Part shown: piece after piece, positions 16,077 to 24,099 of the stretch | How positions within the stretch are numbered: position 1 is the first letter of the stretch | How the letters are laid out: the number at the start of each line of letters is the position of its first letter | NCBI GenBank assembly: GCA_017412505.1 | Contig: JAFPXN010000078.1 | Coordinates: 1-51,370, forward strand | Direction: 5' to 3' | Source: Bacillota bacterium | GTDB lineage: Bacteria; Bacillota; Clostridia; Peptostreptococcales; Anaerovoracaceae | DNA: 51,370 nt | The notes under the pieces: model-generated | Seen by the model: the letters and a program-made list of their open reading frames with translations, nothing else | Told to the model about the DNA's origin: nothing | Databases searched by the model: none | Translations under genes and position numbers: made by a program

Positions 16077-17645
16077 ATGAAAGTCTATAAGGGAAATATA
16101 CTGACTGTAAACGCGAACGATGACGTGTTTCAGTTCCTCGTGGAGGACCGCGGCCGCATCGTCTTCGTGGGCGATACGCTGCCCGGCGAGTTTCTGAACG
16201 CGCCGATGGAGGACCTGGGTGAAAAAGCGCTCATTCCGGCATTCTGCGACACCCATCAGCACTTCGCGTCGTTTTCGATCTTCAACGCGGGACTGAACGT
16301 GATGGAGGCGGATTCCAACGAGCAGATCATCAAGATGGCCAAGGATTTCTATCTGCGCTCGAAGTCCAAGACGTTGGTGGCGTTCGGCGCCTCTCCGTAT
16401 TCCGTCAGGGAACGCCGGCTGCTTTCCCGGGAAGAACTGGACAGCGTCTGCCCGGACAAGCCGTTTTTCATGGTCAAATACGACGGCCACGCCTGCGTCG
16501 TGAACTCCGTGCTGCTGGAGAAGGTGAAGGACGCCTGCAGTAAGCTGCGCGGCTATCATCCCGACACCGGCGAGATGAACCAGGAAGCGTTTTTCGCCGT
16601 ATCGGACTATATCACGAACTCCGTGGCGATCCCCGAACTGGTGAAGAGCATGCAGAAAGCCGTGGATTTCGAAGCGGGGCGGGGCATCGGCATGGTGCAT
16701 ACGGTCTCCGGCGTCGGATTCCCCGGCGACCTGGACATCAGCCTGGAGAAATGGTTCGCGAAGTCTGTAAAATCGGGCTTTCAGATCCGCGTATTCCCGC
16801 AGTCCATGGATATCTCCGCTGCGACGAAGCGCAAGCTGCCCCGCATCGGCGGGTGCTTCCGCTGCGCGCTGGACGGCTGCTTCGGGTCACAGGACGCGGC
16901 GCTGTACGAGCCCTACGCCAACGACCCGTCCAACCGGGGCGTGCTGTATTACACGGACGAGCAGGTGATCGAATTCTGCAAGACGGCGAACCGGGCCGGT
17001 CTGCAGATCGAGATGCACGCCATCGGCGACCGGGCGTTCGATCAGGCCTGCAAAGGGATCAAGGCCGCGCTGGACGACTTTCCCAGAGAGGATCACCGCC
17101 ACGGCATCATCCACGCCTGCCTGACGACGGAATGGGGCAGACACGTGTGCATGGATTACCACATCCAGCTGCCCATGCAGGTCGCGTTCGACAACTGGGC
17201 GCAGGAACCGGCGGAATACATCGAAGAGATCCTTGGCAAGGAAAGGGCGGCGAGCCTGAACCCTGCCAGAACGTTTACGGATCTGGGCTGCGTCGTTTCC
17301 TTCAGCTCCGACGGCCCGTGCACGGCGCCGGATCCCATCGTATGGATCGATAAGGCTGTGAACTACAGCAATCCGGAGCTTCGCATGACCGTCCGGGAAG
17401 CCCTTCGCATGTCCACGTACAACGGTTACTGGACGACGTTCGACGAGAAGGAGAGAGGCTCTCTGGAAGCCGGAAAGATCGCCGATATGGCAGTGCTTTC
17501 CGCCGATCCTTACGAAACGCCTGCTTCCGAGTTGAAGCATCTGAAGGTGGAGCAGACCATTCTCGGCGGAAAACCTTACGCAAAACAAAAAGGCGGGTTT
17601 GTACCCACCGTTTTGAAGGGCGTCTTCGGAAGCGGGAACTTCTAG
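16077..17645 (+). CDS. YtcJ-like metal-dependent amidohydrolase
   Basis: A 522-aa amidohydrolase-superfamily enzyme. The first metal motif is CDTHQHF (His-x-His), later metal and active-site motifs are EMHAIGDRAFDQ and a C-terminal Asp in SSDGPCTAPDP. The late segment GSLEAGKIADMAVLSADP is characteristic of YtcJ/exoenzyme-regulatory AepA-type members, which hydrolyse amides or esters of unknown identity. AGGAG lies upstream of the ATG. Its TAG stop overlaps the stop of the convergent thioesterase gene in the palindrome CTAG. Substrate cannot be told from sequence. Confidence 0.82.
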   Translation: MKVYKGNILTVNANDDVFQFLVEDRGRIVFVGDTLPGEFLNAPMEDLGEKALIPAFCDTHQHFASFSIFNAGLNVMEADSNEQIIKMAKDFYLRSKSKTLVAFGASPYSVRERRLLSREELDSVCPDKPFFMVKYDGHACVVNSVLLEKVKDACSKLRGYHPDTGEMNQEAFFAVSDYITNSVAIPELVKSMQKAVDFEAGRGIGMVHTVSGVGFPGDLDISLEKWFAKSVKSGFQIRVFPQSMDISAATKRKLPRIGGCFRCALDGCFGSQDAALYEPYANDPSNRGVLYYTDEQVIEFCKTANRAGLQIEMHAIGDRAFDQACKGIKAALDDFPREDHRHGIIHACLTTEWGRHVCMDYHIQLPMQVAFDNWAQEPAEYIEEILGKERAASLNPARTFTDLGCVVSFSSDGPCTAPDPIVWIDKAVNYSNPELRMTVREALRMSTYNGYWTTFDEKERGSLEAGKIADMAVLSADPYETPASELKHLKVEQTILGGKPYAKQKGGFVPTVLKGVFGSGNF

Positions 17646-18379
17646 ACGATCCCGATCTGACATTCGATATTCAGAGATCCGTCTTCCAGGAAAGTCTGGA
17701 AGAGGTAGGTATCTCCGTCTTTGCAGCGCCGCAGCGTGATCTCCGATCCCAGCGGCGCTTCTTTTGCGAAGTGCAGCCGTACGGAATTGACCCAGTGGTG
17801 CTCGTAATCGTACAGCTCCGGGATGGCGTCGCACAGCACGTCCAGATAATACGTGTTGTTCATGTGACCGTTGCAGTCGCAGTCCCGCAGCGTCACCTTA
17901 TGCGTGCCGGCCGTTTCCATGGACGCGGCGGTTTCCTTGGAAATATGGAACTTCTTGTCGAATAAGTTGACGTAATCTCCGTATCTGTAATTCGGGAAGG
18001 TGTCCGGGGTCATGCGCAGGATCTTGCGGCTCGCGGTCTCCACGAGCGCCCAGTCCGAACTGGCTCTGGCCAGCAGGACGCCGTCCTTGCTCATTTCGTA
18101 GCAGCGGCGGATGACTGCGCCTTTGGGGAGAATGGGCCAGGTGCTCACCTGGATGGGCTCTTCCATAAACGGAGGGTCCGGGATCTCGATGTCCATGCGG
18201 GAGACCATCAGCGCGCGGCCGCTGTCCAGCAGTTCGTCATAGCTGGGCCGGAACGCGGACATGTTCTGCGTCGCCGTCTCGTTGAACTGCCGCAGGATGC
18301 CGCCTGCGGTCGCTCTTCTTGCGATATCCGTATTATACGTATCCATGTACGTGTCTCTGGTGAATTTGTAATCGTCCAT
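17642..18379 (-). CDS. Acyl-ACP thioesterase (FatA/FatB-like)
   Basis: A 245-aa protein of the bacterial acyl-ACP thioesterase family, a double hotdog fold that releases free fatty acid from acyl carrier protein. It begins MDDYKFTRDTYM; a preceding in-frame ATG 15 nt earlier forms part of the ribosome-binding region (AAAGGA), so the later ATG is preferred. The catalytic-type motif CDCNGHMNNTYYLDVLCDAIP is in the second hotdog domain (Asn/His/Glu or Cys network). It is monocistronic, leftward, and convergent with the amidohydrolase with overlapping stops. A role in membrane lipid turnover or short-chain acid release is possible. Confidence 0.84.
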   Translation of the reverse strand: MDDYKFTRDTYMDTYNTDIARRATAGGILRQFNETATQNMSAFRPSYDELLDSGRALMVSRMDIEIPDPPFMEEPIQVSTWPILPKGAVIRRCYEMSKDGVLLARASSDWALVETASRKILRMTPDTFPNYRYGDYVNLFDKKFHISKETAASMETAGTHKVTLRDCDCNGHMNNTYYLDVLCDAIPELYDYEHHWVNSVRLHFAKEAPLGSEITLRRCKDGDTYLFQTFLEDGSLNIECQIGIV

Positions 18380-18434
18380 AATTATTCCTTTCATTCAACT
18401 CATTATATATTAATAAATTAAAAAGTGAAGTGAT

Positions 18435-18568
18435 AAATGCCGTAGGGGTGGCGTCTAAAGAGGCTCGTCGAGGACGGAGCGAGCGCCGTGACTCCCACGA
18501 GTTGCGGTCGCGGACGAGCGTAGGACGAAGATGAGGATGCGTTAGACGACAGGACCCCGAAGGCATTT
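18435..18568. ncRNA. Nested inverted-repeat element, candidate structured RNA or intergenic repeat
   Basis: A 134-nt intergenic element folds by eye into one long hairpin with nested perfect arms: AAATGCC/GGCATTT (18435-18441 with 18562-18568), GGGGT/ACCCC (18445-18449 with 18554-18558), GTCTAA/TTAGAC (18453-18458 with 18542-18547) and GCTCGTC/GACGAGC (18463-18469 with 18513-18519), and a GC-rich inner part that can fold further. It lies between the leftward thioesterase gene and the rightward GNAT gene, so either strand could be transcribed. It has no T-run and no ORF. The arms are symmetrical, so strand is undetermined. It does not match an RNA family I know. Confidence 0.5.
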
Positions 18569-18595
18569 ACAAAAGGGGAATATTTTTTGTATAAT
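18566..18595 (+). promoter_or_regulatory. Putative promoter of the GNAT gene
   Basis: TTTACA (18566-18571) and TATAAT (18590-18595) are 18 nt apart, ending 22 nt before the GNAT start codon. The -35 box overlaps the right foot of the inverted-repeat element. Confidence 0.55.
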
Positions 18596-18617
18596 ACGTA
18601 CGATAAGGAGTTCACTT

Positions 18618-19145
18618 ATGGAAACGCAAAGACTGATCATCCGTCCCTCCGTCTTCGAAGACTGCGTCCGTTTTGCCGAAATGGAAGGCACCGAAGGCGT
18701 GCGCAAGGGCTTTACCATGAGCAAGGACTGGGACTATAACAAGATCGCGCCGGACTTCGTCAAGAAGAGCCTCGACGATACCTGCGAACAGTGGACCATC
18801 GTGCTGAAAGAGACCGGGAAGATCGTCGGCCGCGTCATCATCTGCGACATCAACGAGCACTACGATTCTCTGGACATCACGAGGATCTACATCGGCGAGG
18901 ACAGCCTGCGGGGCAAGGGGCTGGGCAGAGAAGCGCTGGAAGCGCTGCTGGCGTACAGCTTCGACGAGAAGCACATGGAGCGGGTCACGCTGGACTACGT
19001 GACCGGCAACGAAGCTTCGAACCTGTACCGCAGCCTGGGCTTCAGAGACGAAGGCAACGCCGTGCACTGCGGCAAGAAGGACGGTTATTACGTGGATCTG
19101 CACAAAATGGCGATCCTCAGCGGCGAGTATTACGGGAGAGAGTAG
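18618..19145 (+). CDS. GNAT-family N-acetyltransferase
   Basis: A 175-aa GCN5-related acetyltransferase starting METQRLIIRPSV, typical of the RimJ/RimL-like subgroup. The acetyl-CoA pyrophosphate-binding motif A is visible as DSLRGKGLGREALEALL, and motif B as NEASNLYRSLGFRDEG. AAGGAG precedes the ATG. Acceptor unknown: ribosomal-protein, peptide or small-molecule acetylation are all possible. The next gene starts 5 nt after its stop, so the two are cotranscribed. Confidence 0.85.
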   Translation: METQRLIIRPSVFEDCVRFAEMEGTEGVRKGFTMSKDWDYNKIAPDFVKKSLDDTCEQWTIVLKETGKIVGRVIICDINEHYDSLDITRIYIGEDSLRGKGLGREALEALLAYSFDEKHMERVTLDYVTGNEASNLYRSLGFRDEGNAVHCGKKDGYYVDLHKMAILSGEYYGRE

Positions 19146-19150
19146 AAAAT

Positions 19151-19606
19151 ATGGCGAGAAAACCTGTACCGGTAGAATGCAAGGAAAGAGAAACGGTCAC
19201 GCTGTACGGACTCCGGGTCCGTTCGAACGTCTATTCGGCGGAAACGGAATGGGAACATCCGATGATGGTGTACACATCCCGGTCCGGCGACAGAGGCATA
19301 CGCTACGTCATCTTGGAGAATACGGACGCGAAAGGCAACTGCGACCTGTTCGTCGGCGGCCATACGCCTGGAAAAGATACAGAGGAATACGTCATGCCGG
19401 CGGGTCTGTACGCGAGCACAGTCGTTACGCCGAAACTGGGTTTCCTGTGGGGCGGCGCCTTGGACAACGCCAACATGTACCTGCGCGAAGACTGGCCGAA
19501 AGAGAAGGGCCTGAAACTGGACGATTTCCGTATGGAGGTGCGGGACATGCTGGGAAAGAAACCAACCGTCGAGATCGTCTACCGGGTGCTGAAAGAGGAA
19601 GAATAA
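19151..19606 (+). CDS. Small protein, possibly GyrI-like ligand-binding
   Basis: A 151-aa protein without a signal peptide or membrane helix. The order of strands and the segment EEYVMPAGLYASTVV, followed by a helix with YLREDWPKEKG, recall the effector-binding (GyrI-like/SOUL) domain of AraC-type regulators, but no DNA-binding domain is present. This assignment is by general resemblance only. It is the second gene of a bicistron with the GNAT gene and is followed by an intrinsic terminator. Confidence 0.5.
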   Translation: MARKPVPVECKERETVTLYGLRVRSNVYSAETEWEHPMMVYTSRSGDRGIRYVILENTDAKGNCDLFVGGHTPGKDTEEYVMPAGLYASTVVTPKLGFLWGGALDNANMYLREDWPKEKGLKLDDFRMEVRDMLGKKPTVEIVYRVLKEEE

Positions 19607-19613
19607 AGCATGA

Positions 19614-19645
19614 AAAAACCGCCTGATCGTTCAGGCGGTTTTTAT
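19614..19645. terminator. Bidirectional intrinsic terminator
   Basis: AAACCGCCTGA / TCAGGCGGTTT with a 4-nt loop, flanked by A-run on the left and T-run on the right. It can end both the rightward GNAT unit and the leftward rpmB transcript. Confidence 0.85.
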
Positions 19646-19653
19646 TTCTTTTC

Positions 19654-19845
19654 TTACAGAGCTCTCGTGACTTTGCCGGAGCGGATGCAGCTGGTGCAGA
19701 CGTTCTTTCTGACGACCGTGCCGTTTTCCTCGACTCTTACGCTCTGGATGTTAGCGTTCCACTTTCTTCTGGTGTGTCTGTTGGAGTGGGAAACGTTGTT
19801 GCCGGATACCTGGCCCTTGCCGCAAATATCGCACTTTTTGGACAT
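19654..19845 (-). CDS. rpmB: 50S ribosomal protein L28
   Basis: A 63-aa ribosomal protein L28 of the zinc-ribbon (C+) type with CDICGKG at residues 5-11 and CTSCIRSGK near the end. The characteristic [12 protein letters not shown] is present. AAAGGAGG precedes the ATG on the minus strand. It is divergent from the Asp23-like gene, as in many Firmicutes where rpmB, asp23-like and recG lie together. It forms a monocistronic unit with its own promoter and terminator. Confidence 0.97.
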   Translation of the reverse strand: MSKKCDICGKGQVSGNNVSHSNRHTRRKWNANIQSVRVEENGTVVRKNVCTSCIRSGKVTRAL

Positions 19846-19936
19846 TTTCTGAACCTCCTTTGTACCCCGAAAAGGGTTGAAAATTATAGCTTTTAACGCC
19901 TTTCGAGGCGGTGCCTGTGATTTCAGACAGGTGATA

Positions 19937-19965
19937 TTTTACCACAGAGAACCATCTTAGGCAAC
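19937..19965 (-). promoter_or_regulatory. rpmB promoter
   Basis: On the minus strand TTGCCT and TAAAAT are separated by 17 nt. About 90 nt of leader precede rpmB and contain a short hairpin (CACCTGTCTG / CAGGC region), which might be an L28 or general leader structure. Confidence 0.55.
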
Positions 19966-20013
19966 ATTTTTTTTCGTGCTTATGATACAATATTTTCAAC
20001 CCGGAGGAAACCT

Positions 20014-20442
20014 ATGCTGACGCAATCCAACAACAGTTTCGGCGCGCTGACCATCAGCAGGCAGATCATAGACCAGATCATCGAACACGCTTTCGAATCC
20101 GTCGAAGGCAATCTTTGGCTTGCGAATTATAAAGGCGCCGTTTCGGACGTTCTCGTTAAGATCGGAGGATTCGACGCCATCGCCGAAAAGAAGGTGGAGA
20201 TGCGGGACGGCATGCTCTACGTCCGCCTGTACGTGGTGTCCCGCCTGGGCGAAAGCATTACGGAAAACTGCGGTCTCGTGATGGAGCGCATCGCGCGTGA
20301 CGTCACGGAGATGCTGGAATTGCCGCTCGGCAACATCGAGATCGCGGTCACCGGAACCGTATCGAAGAACAGAAACATCGTCAAAAGAGATCTGACGCTG
20401 GATCTCCACGAGATGGTGAACACGAGAAAGATCAGCCTATGA
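20014..20442 (+). CDS. Asp23/Gls24-family envelope stress protein (YloU-like)
   Basis: A 142-aa Asp23 domain protein, typical of Firmicutes. The GALTISRQIIDQII opening, the central GVSDV-type segment (KGAVSDVLVKIGGFD) and NIEIAVTGT fit the family. It is cytosolic, and in Staphylococcus Asp23 associates with the membrane; here no helix anchor is seen. GGAGGAA precedes the ATG. Its stop overlaps the start of recG (ATGA). In B. subtilis the order is rpmB, yloU, yloV and later recG; here the DAK-type yloV gene is missing between the two. Confidence 0.85.
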   Translation: MLTQSNNSFGALTISRQIIDQIIEHAFESVEGNLWLANYKGAVSDVLVKIGGFDAIAEKKVEMRDGMLYVRLYVVSRLGESITENCGLVMERIARDVTEMLELPLGNIEIAVTGTVSKNRNIVKRDLTLDLHEMVNTRKISL

Positions 20443-22508
20443 GCCGCGCGGTGACGAAGATAGAACTGAATTCCCCCATGGAAGACCTGAAAGGGGTCGG
20501 ACCGAAAAAGGCAGCCTGCTTTGCGAAAGCAGGCATTTTCCGTCTTTCCGACATGCTGTGGGACTTTCCCAGGGATTACGAGGACCTGCGCACGAAGAAA
20601 CAGATCGCGGATCTGCAGGACGGGGAGAAATGTCTGGTCTGCGCCCGGGTGATCCAGGCCCGCATGGGCCGGGGTTTCGGCAGAAAGCGCACGTTCCACG
20701 TGCTGGCGGAAGACGCTACCGGCAGGCTGGATATCATCTTCTTTATGGCCGGTTTTATGGGCCGGACGTTCACCGTAGGAGAGGAATACCGCTTCTATGG
20801 CAAGGTGAAGTTGGAGAAGGGCCGGGCAGCCATGTTCCAGCCCGCGTTCAGCAAGGCGGACGACGACGCGCAGACGGGCATCCTGCCGGTTTACACGCTC
20901 ACGAGGGGCGTGACCCAGAAGGAGATGCGCCGGTTCTCCCGCCTGGCGCTGGAACTGGCGGAGGGTCAGTTCTCCGGCGAAGGCGAGACGCTGCCTGCGT
21001 CCGTCATCGAAAAAGCCAATCTCTGCGGCCTGGAATTCGCCCTGGAGAACGTGCACTATCCCAAAGGCAGGGACGAATACGCCCAGGCGCGCTACCGCCT
21101 GGTATACGAAGAACTGTTCGACCTGAAGACGGCGCTGCTGCTCAGCAAAGACAGGTTCGGAAGCGGACGGGAAGGCATCGCTTTTACCGGCAGTTTGGAC
21201 GAGGAATTCGTCAGAAGTCTTCCGTACGAACTGACGAACGCGCAGAAGCGCAGCCTGCAGCAGATCCGCGCCGATATGGAATCCCCCGTCGCCATGAACC
21301 GGCTGATCCAGGGCGACGTAGGCTCGGGCAAAACGGCCGTGGCCCAGTGCGCGATCCTGAAAGCGGTGTCCAGCGGGTATCAGGCGGCCTTCATGGCGCC
21401 GACGGAACTGCTGGCTGCGCAGCACCTGGAGACGCTCACGCGGGATTTCGAAGGTCTGGGCGTGAACGTCGTGCTCCTGACCGGGTCCCAGAAGGCGTCG
21501 GAGCGGAAAAAGATCCTGGCCGCCATCGAAAGCGGCGAAGCGCACGTCGTGGTCGGCACCCACGCGATCCTCTCGGAAAAAGTGAATTTCAAGGCGCTTG
21601 GGCTGGTCATCACGGATGAACAGCACCGGTTCGGGGTCAACCAGCGGCAGCTGCTGACCGCCAAGGGCGAAAGACCGGACGTGCTTGTCATGACCGCGAC
21701 GCCCATCCCGCGGACGCTGGCCGTCGTGCTGTACGGCGACCTGGACATCTCCGTCATCGACGAACTGCCTCCCGGCCGGCAGCCCATTATCACGAGGCGT
21801 TTCAACGAGGAAAACCGGCAGAAGGCTTACGATATCCTGGAACAGCAGGTCGCGAAAGGGCGGCAGGGCTATATCGTGGCGCCGCTGATCGCGGATTCCG
21901 AGAGCATCGAGGGACGCTCCGCGGAAAGCCTGTTCGACGAACTGCAGGCACAGTATCCGTCCATCCGTTTCGCGCTGCTGCACGGCGCTATGAAACAGGC
22001 GGAGAAGGACGCGGTGATGGAAGCGTTTTACCGCGGCGAGACGGACGTGCTCGTGTCTACGGTCGTCATCGAAGTCGGCATCAACGTGCCGAACGCCTGC
22101 GTCATGATCATCGAGAACGCGGAGCGTTTCGGCCTGGCGCAGCTGCACCAGCTGAGAGGACGCGTCGGACGCGGCAGCGAACAGAGCTGGTGCCTGATCG
22201 TCACCGGCGAGGACAGCGACGTCGCCCGCATGAGGGCGGAGACGATGTGCGAGAGCAGCGACGGTTTCTACATCGCGGAAAAGGACCTGGAGATGCGCGG
22301 ACCCGGCGAACTGTTCGGCTTCCGGCAGCACGGCCTGCCCCAGCTGAAGCTGGCGGACCCGGTGCGGCACGTCAAGGTGATCGAAAAGGCCGCCGCCGAC
22401 GCCCAGGAGCTCCTCGCGGAGGATCCGGGGCTCGACAGACCGGAGAACGCGGGACTGAAGGCAAAAATCGACCAAACATTTGCCACGGCAGGGGAACTTA
22501 TACTATAA
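20439..22508 (+). CDS. recG: ATP-dependent DNA helicase RecG
   Basis: A 689-aa superfamily 2 helicase that remodels stalled replication forks and Holliday junctions. The N-terminal wedge/OB domain begins with DLKGVGPKKAACFAKAGI, the helicase core has GDVGSGKTAVAQ (Walker A), TDEQHRFG (the DEQH box), TATPIPRTLA (motif III), and the C-terminal QLRGRVGRG (motif VI). Length fits the family (about 680-700). Start ATG overlaps the preceding stop by 4 nt, and rsmD follows 10 nt downstream. Confidence 0.97.
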   Translation: MSRAVTKIELNSPMEDLKGVGPKKAACFAKAGIFRLSDMLWDFPRDYEDLRTKKQIADLQDGEKCLVCARVIQARMGRGFGRKRTFHVLAEDATGRLDIIFFMAGFMGRTFTVGEEYRFYGKVKLEKGRAAMFQPAFSKADDDAQTGILPVYTLTRGVTQKEMRRFSRLALELAEGQFSGEGETLPASVIEKANLCGLEFALENVHYPKGRDEYAQARYRLVYEELFDLKTALLLSKDRFGSGREGIAFTGSLDEEFVRSLPYELTNAQKRSLQQIRADMESPVAMNRLIQGDVGSGKTAVAQCAILKAVSSGYQAAFMAPTELLAAQHLETLTRDFEGLGVNVVLLTGSQKASERKKILAAIESGEAHVVVGTHAILSEKVNFKALGLVITDEQHRFGVNQRQLLTAKGERPDVLVMTATPIPRTLAVVLYGDLDISVIDELPPGRQPIITRRFNEENRQKAYDILEQQVAKGRQGYIVAPLIADSESIEGRSAESLFDELQAQYPSIRFALLHGAMKQAEKDAVMEAFYRGETDVLVSTVVIEVGINVPNACVMIIENAERFGLAQLHQLRGRVGRGSEQSWCLIVTGEDSDVARMRAETMCESSDGFYIAEKDLEMRGPGELFGFRQHGLPQLKLADPVRHVKVIEKAAADAQELLAEDPGLDRPENAGLKAKIDQTFATAGELIL

Positions 22509-22518
22509 TCAATTTATT

Positions 22519-23064
22519 ATGAGGATCATCGCAGGAGAATTGAAAGGCCGGCGGCTGAGGTCCCCGAAAACGGACGACGTCAGACCGACGAGCGATAAAG
22601 TAAAAGAAGCCGTATTCAGCATGCTGCTTCCCTGGCTGGAAGACGCGCCCGTCTGTATGGACGTGTTCGCAGGTTCCGGCAATCTTGGGCTGGAAGCCAT
22701 CAGCCGCGGCGCGTCGAAAGTGTTTTTCTCCGACAGTTCCCGCGAGAGCCTGGCGCTGTGCCGGGAGAACGCGTCCCTGTGCGGGGTCACGGACCGCTGC
22801 GTGTTTCTGTCCGGCGACTTCCGCAGCAACATCCGGCGGGTGAAGGAGACCGTGGATATCTTCTTCCTGGATCCGCCGTACGCGGACCGGAGCATCCCCG
22901 AGGCGCTGCAGACCATCGACGAAGCCGGCAACTGCAGACCGGGCACCGTCGTCGTCTGCGAACACCGCCACAAGGACGTGCTGCCGGGGGAATTGTACGG
23001 ATTTACCTGTATCAAGGACCGCCGCTACGGCGCGACGGGCGTCACGATCTACGAGAGAGAGTAA
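22519..23064 (+). CDS. rsmD: 16S rRNA (guanine966-N2)-methyltransferase
   Basis: A 181-aa RsmD protein starting MRIIAGELKGRRLRSPK, typical of the family. The SAM-binding motif VCMDVFAGSGNLGLEAISRGA and the catalytic DPPY (FLDPPYADR) are present. It methylates G966 of 16S rRNA. The ATG lies 10 nt after recG; coaD starts 3 nt after its stop, the order recG, rsmD, coaD that is common in Firmicutes. Confidence 0.95.
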   Translation: MRIIAGELKGRRLRSPKTDDVRPTSDKVKEAVFSMLLPWLEDAPVCMDVFAGSGNLGLEAISRGASKVFFSDSSRESLALCRENASLCGVTDRCVFLSGDFRSNIRRVKETVDIFFLDPPYADRSIPEALQTIDEAGNCRPGTVVVCEHRHKDVLPGELYGFTCIKDRRYGATGVTIYERE

Positions 23065-23067
23065 GAG

Positions 23068-23547
23068 ATGAGAACAGCCATATTCGCAGGGTCGTTCGAC
23101 CCCATCCACAACGGGCATCTGGATATTATCCGCAGGGCCGCGAAGATGTACGACGAGTTTACGGTCGCCGTGACCGTCAATTTTTCGAAGAAGTCGCTGC
23201 TGACCCCGGAAGAGCGCGTCGCCCTTATCGAAGAGCTGACAGCGGACATGCCGAACGTAAAAGTCGTGCGCATCGACGGACTGCGGGCGGATTACGTGAA
23301 CGCCCACAGCTTCACGGCCGACGTGCGCAGCCTGCGCAATACGGCGGACTTTAATTACGAAATGCCTATAGCGCAGGGCAGCGCTTATTTGTATAATAAT
23401 ACGGAGACAGTGTTCCTGTTCACCGACCCGAAGTGGTCGTTCCTGAGCAGCACGATGATAAAGGAAGTGGCCAGCCTCGGCGGCGATATCAGCGAATGGG
23501 TGCCGGCCAACGTATTGGATAAAGTCGCAAAGAAATACGAGAAGTAG
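23068..23547 (+). CDS. coaD: Phosphopantetheine adenylyltransferase
   Basis: A 159-aa nucleotidyltransferase that forms dephospho-CoA from 4'-phosphopantetheine and ATP, the fourth step of CoA synthesis. GSFDPIHNGHLDII carries the (T/H)xGH motif, and SSTMIKEVA carries the C-terminal ISSTxxR-like loop. It is 3 nt after rsmD and 10 nt before a coiled-coil protein gene. Confidence 0.96.
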   Translation: MRTAIFAGSFDPIHNGHLDIIRRAAKMYDEFTVAVTVNFSKKSLLTPEERVALIEELTADMPNVKVVRIDGLRADYVNAHSFTADVRSLRNTADFNYEMPIAQGSAYLYNNTETVFLFTDPKWSFLSSTMIKEVASLGGDISEWVPANVLDKVAKKYEK

Positions 23548-23557
23548 GGGGTATTTC

Positions 23558-24088
23558 ATGAAAGTATTAGAATTACTGGACGAACTGGACGAGATCATCG
23601 AAGTCGCGTCATCCGTACCCGTCGTACGCAAGGTCATGGTCGATCCCAACGAAGTCAGAGAGATCGTGAAGGAGATCCGTTTGGAACTGCCCGACGAGAT
23701 CCAGCAGGCGCAGTGGATCAAGAACGAGAGACAGCGCATCCTGGACGAAGCGAAGGCGGAGTACGAATCCATCCTGAACGAAGCGCGCCAGAAGGCGGAC
23801 GCCCTCGTCGAGAACGACGAGATCACCGTCAAGGCCAAGGCCAGAGCGGACGAGATCCTTCGCATCGCACAGGAGAATTCCCAGGTCATGAAGATGTCCA
23901 TCCTGGACTACACCGATTCCATGCTGTACAACCTGCAGGAGAAGGTGGATCAGATGTACGCGACGTACTTCACAGATATGTACGACGACCTGCAGGCGAC
24001 GTTCGAAAAGATCAACGCCAACATCGCCTCTTCCAGAAGCGAAGTCAAGGATCAGATTTACAAATCTCAGGTCGAAAAGACCCAGTAA
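23558..24088 (+). CDS. Coiled-coil protein, ATP synthase subunit-like, unknown function
   Basis: A 176-aa, charged, helical protein (DELDEIIEVA at the start, then long heptad-like segments from about residue 45 to 110: AKAEYESILNEARQKADAL). No enzymatic motif or membrane helix. Homologues with this position between coaD and tmcAL are common in Clostridia and are often labelled ATPase because they resemble F/V-ATPase stalk proteins; function is not known. A GGGGGT ribosome site precedes the ATG. Confidence 0.6.
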   Translation: MKVLELLDELDEIIEVASSVPVVRKVMVDPNEVREIVKEIRLELPDEIQQAQWIKNERQRILDEAKAEYESILNEARQKADALVENDEITVKAKARADEILRIAQENSQVMKMSILDYTDSMLYNLQEKVDQMYATYFTDMYDDLQATFEKINANIASSRSEVKDQIYKSQVEKTQ

Positions 24089-24099
24089 GCAGGTGACTT

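Noticed and set aside
18435..18568. The inverted-repeat element as an IS end or intrinsic terminator
   Set aside because: No transposase, no target duplication and no T-run on either strand.
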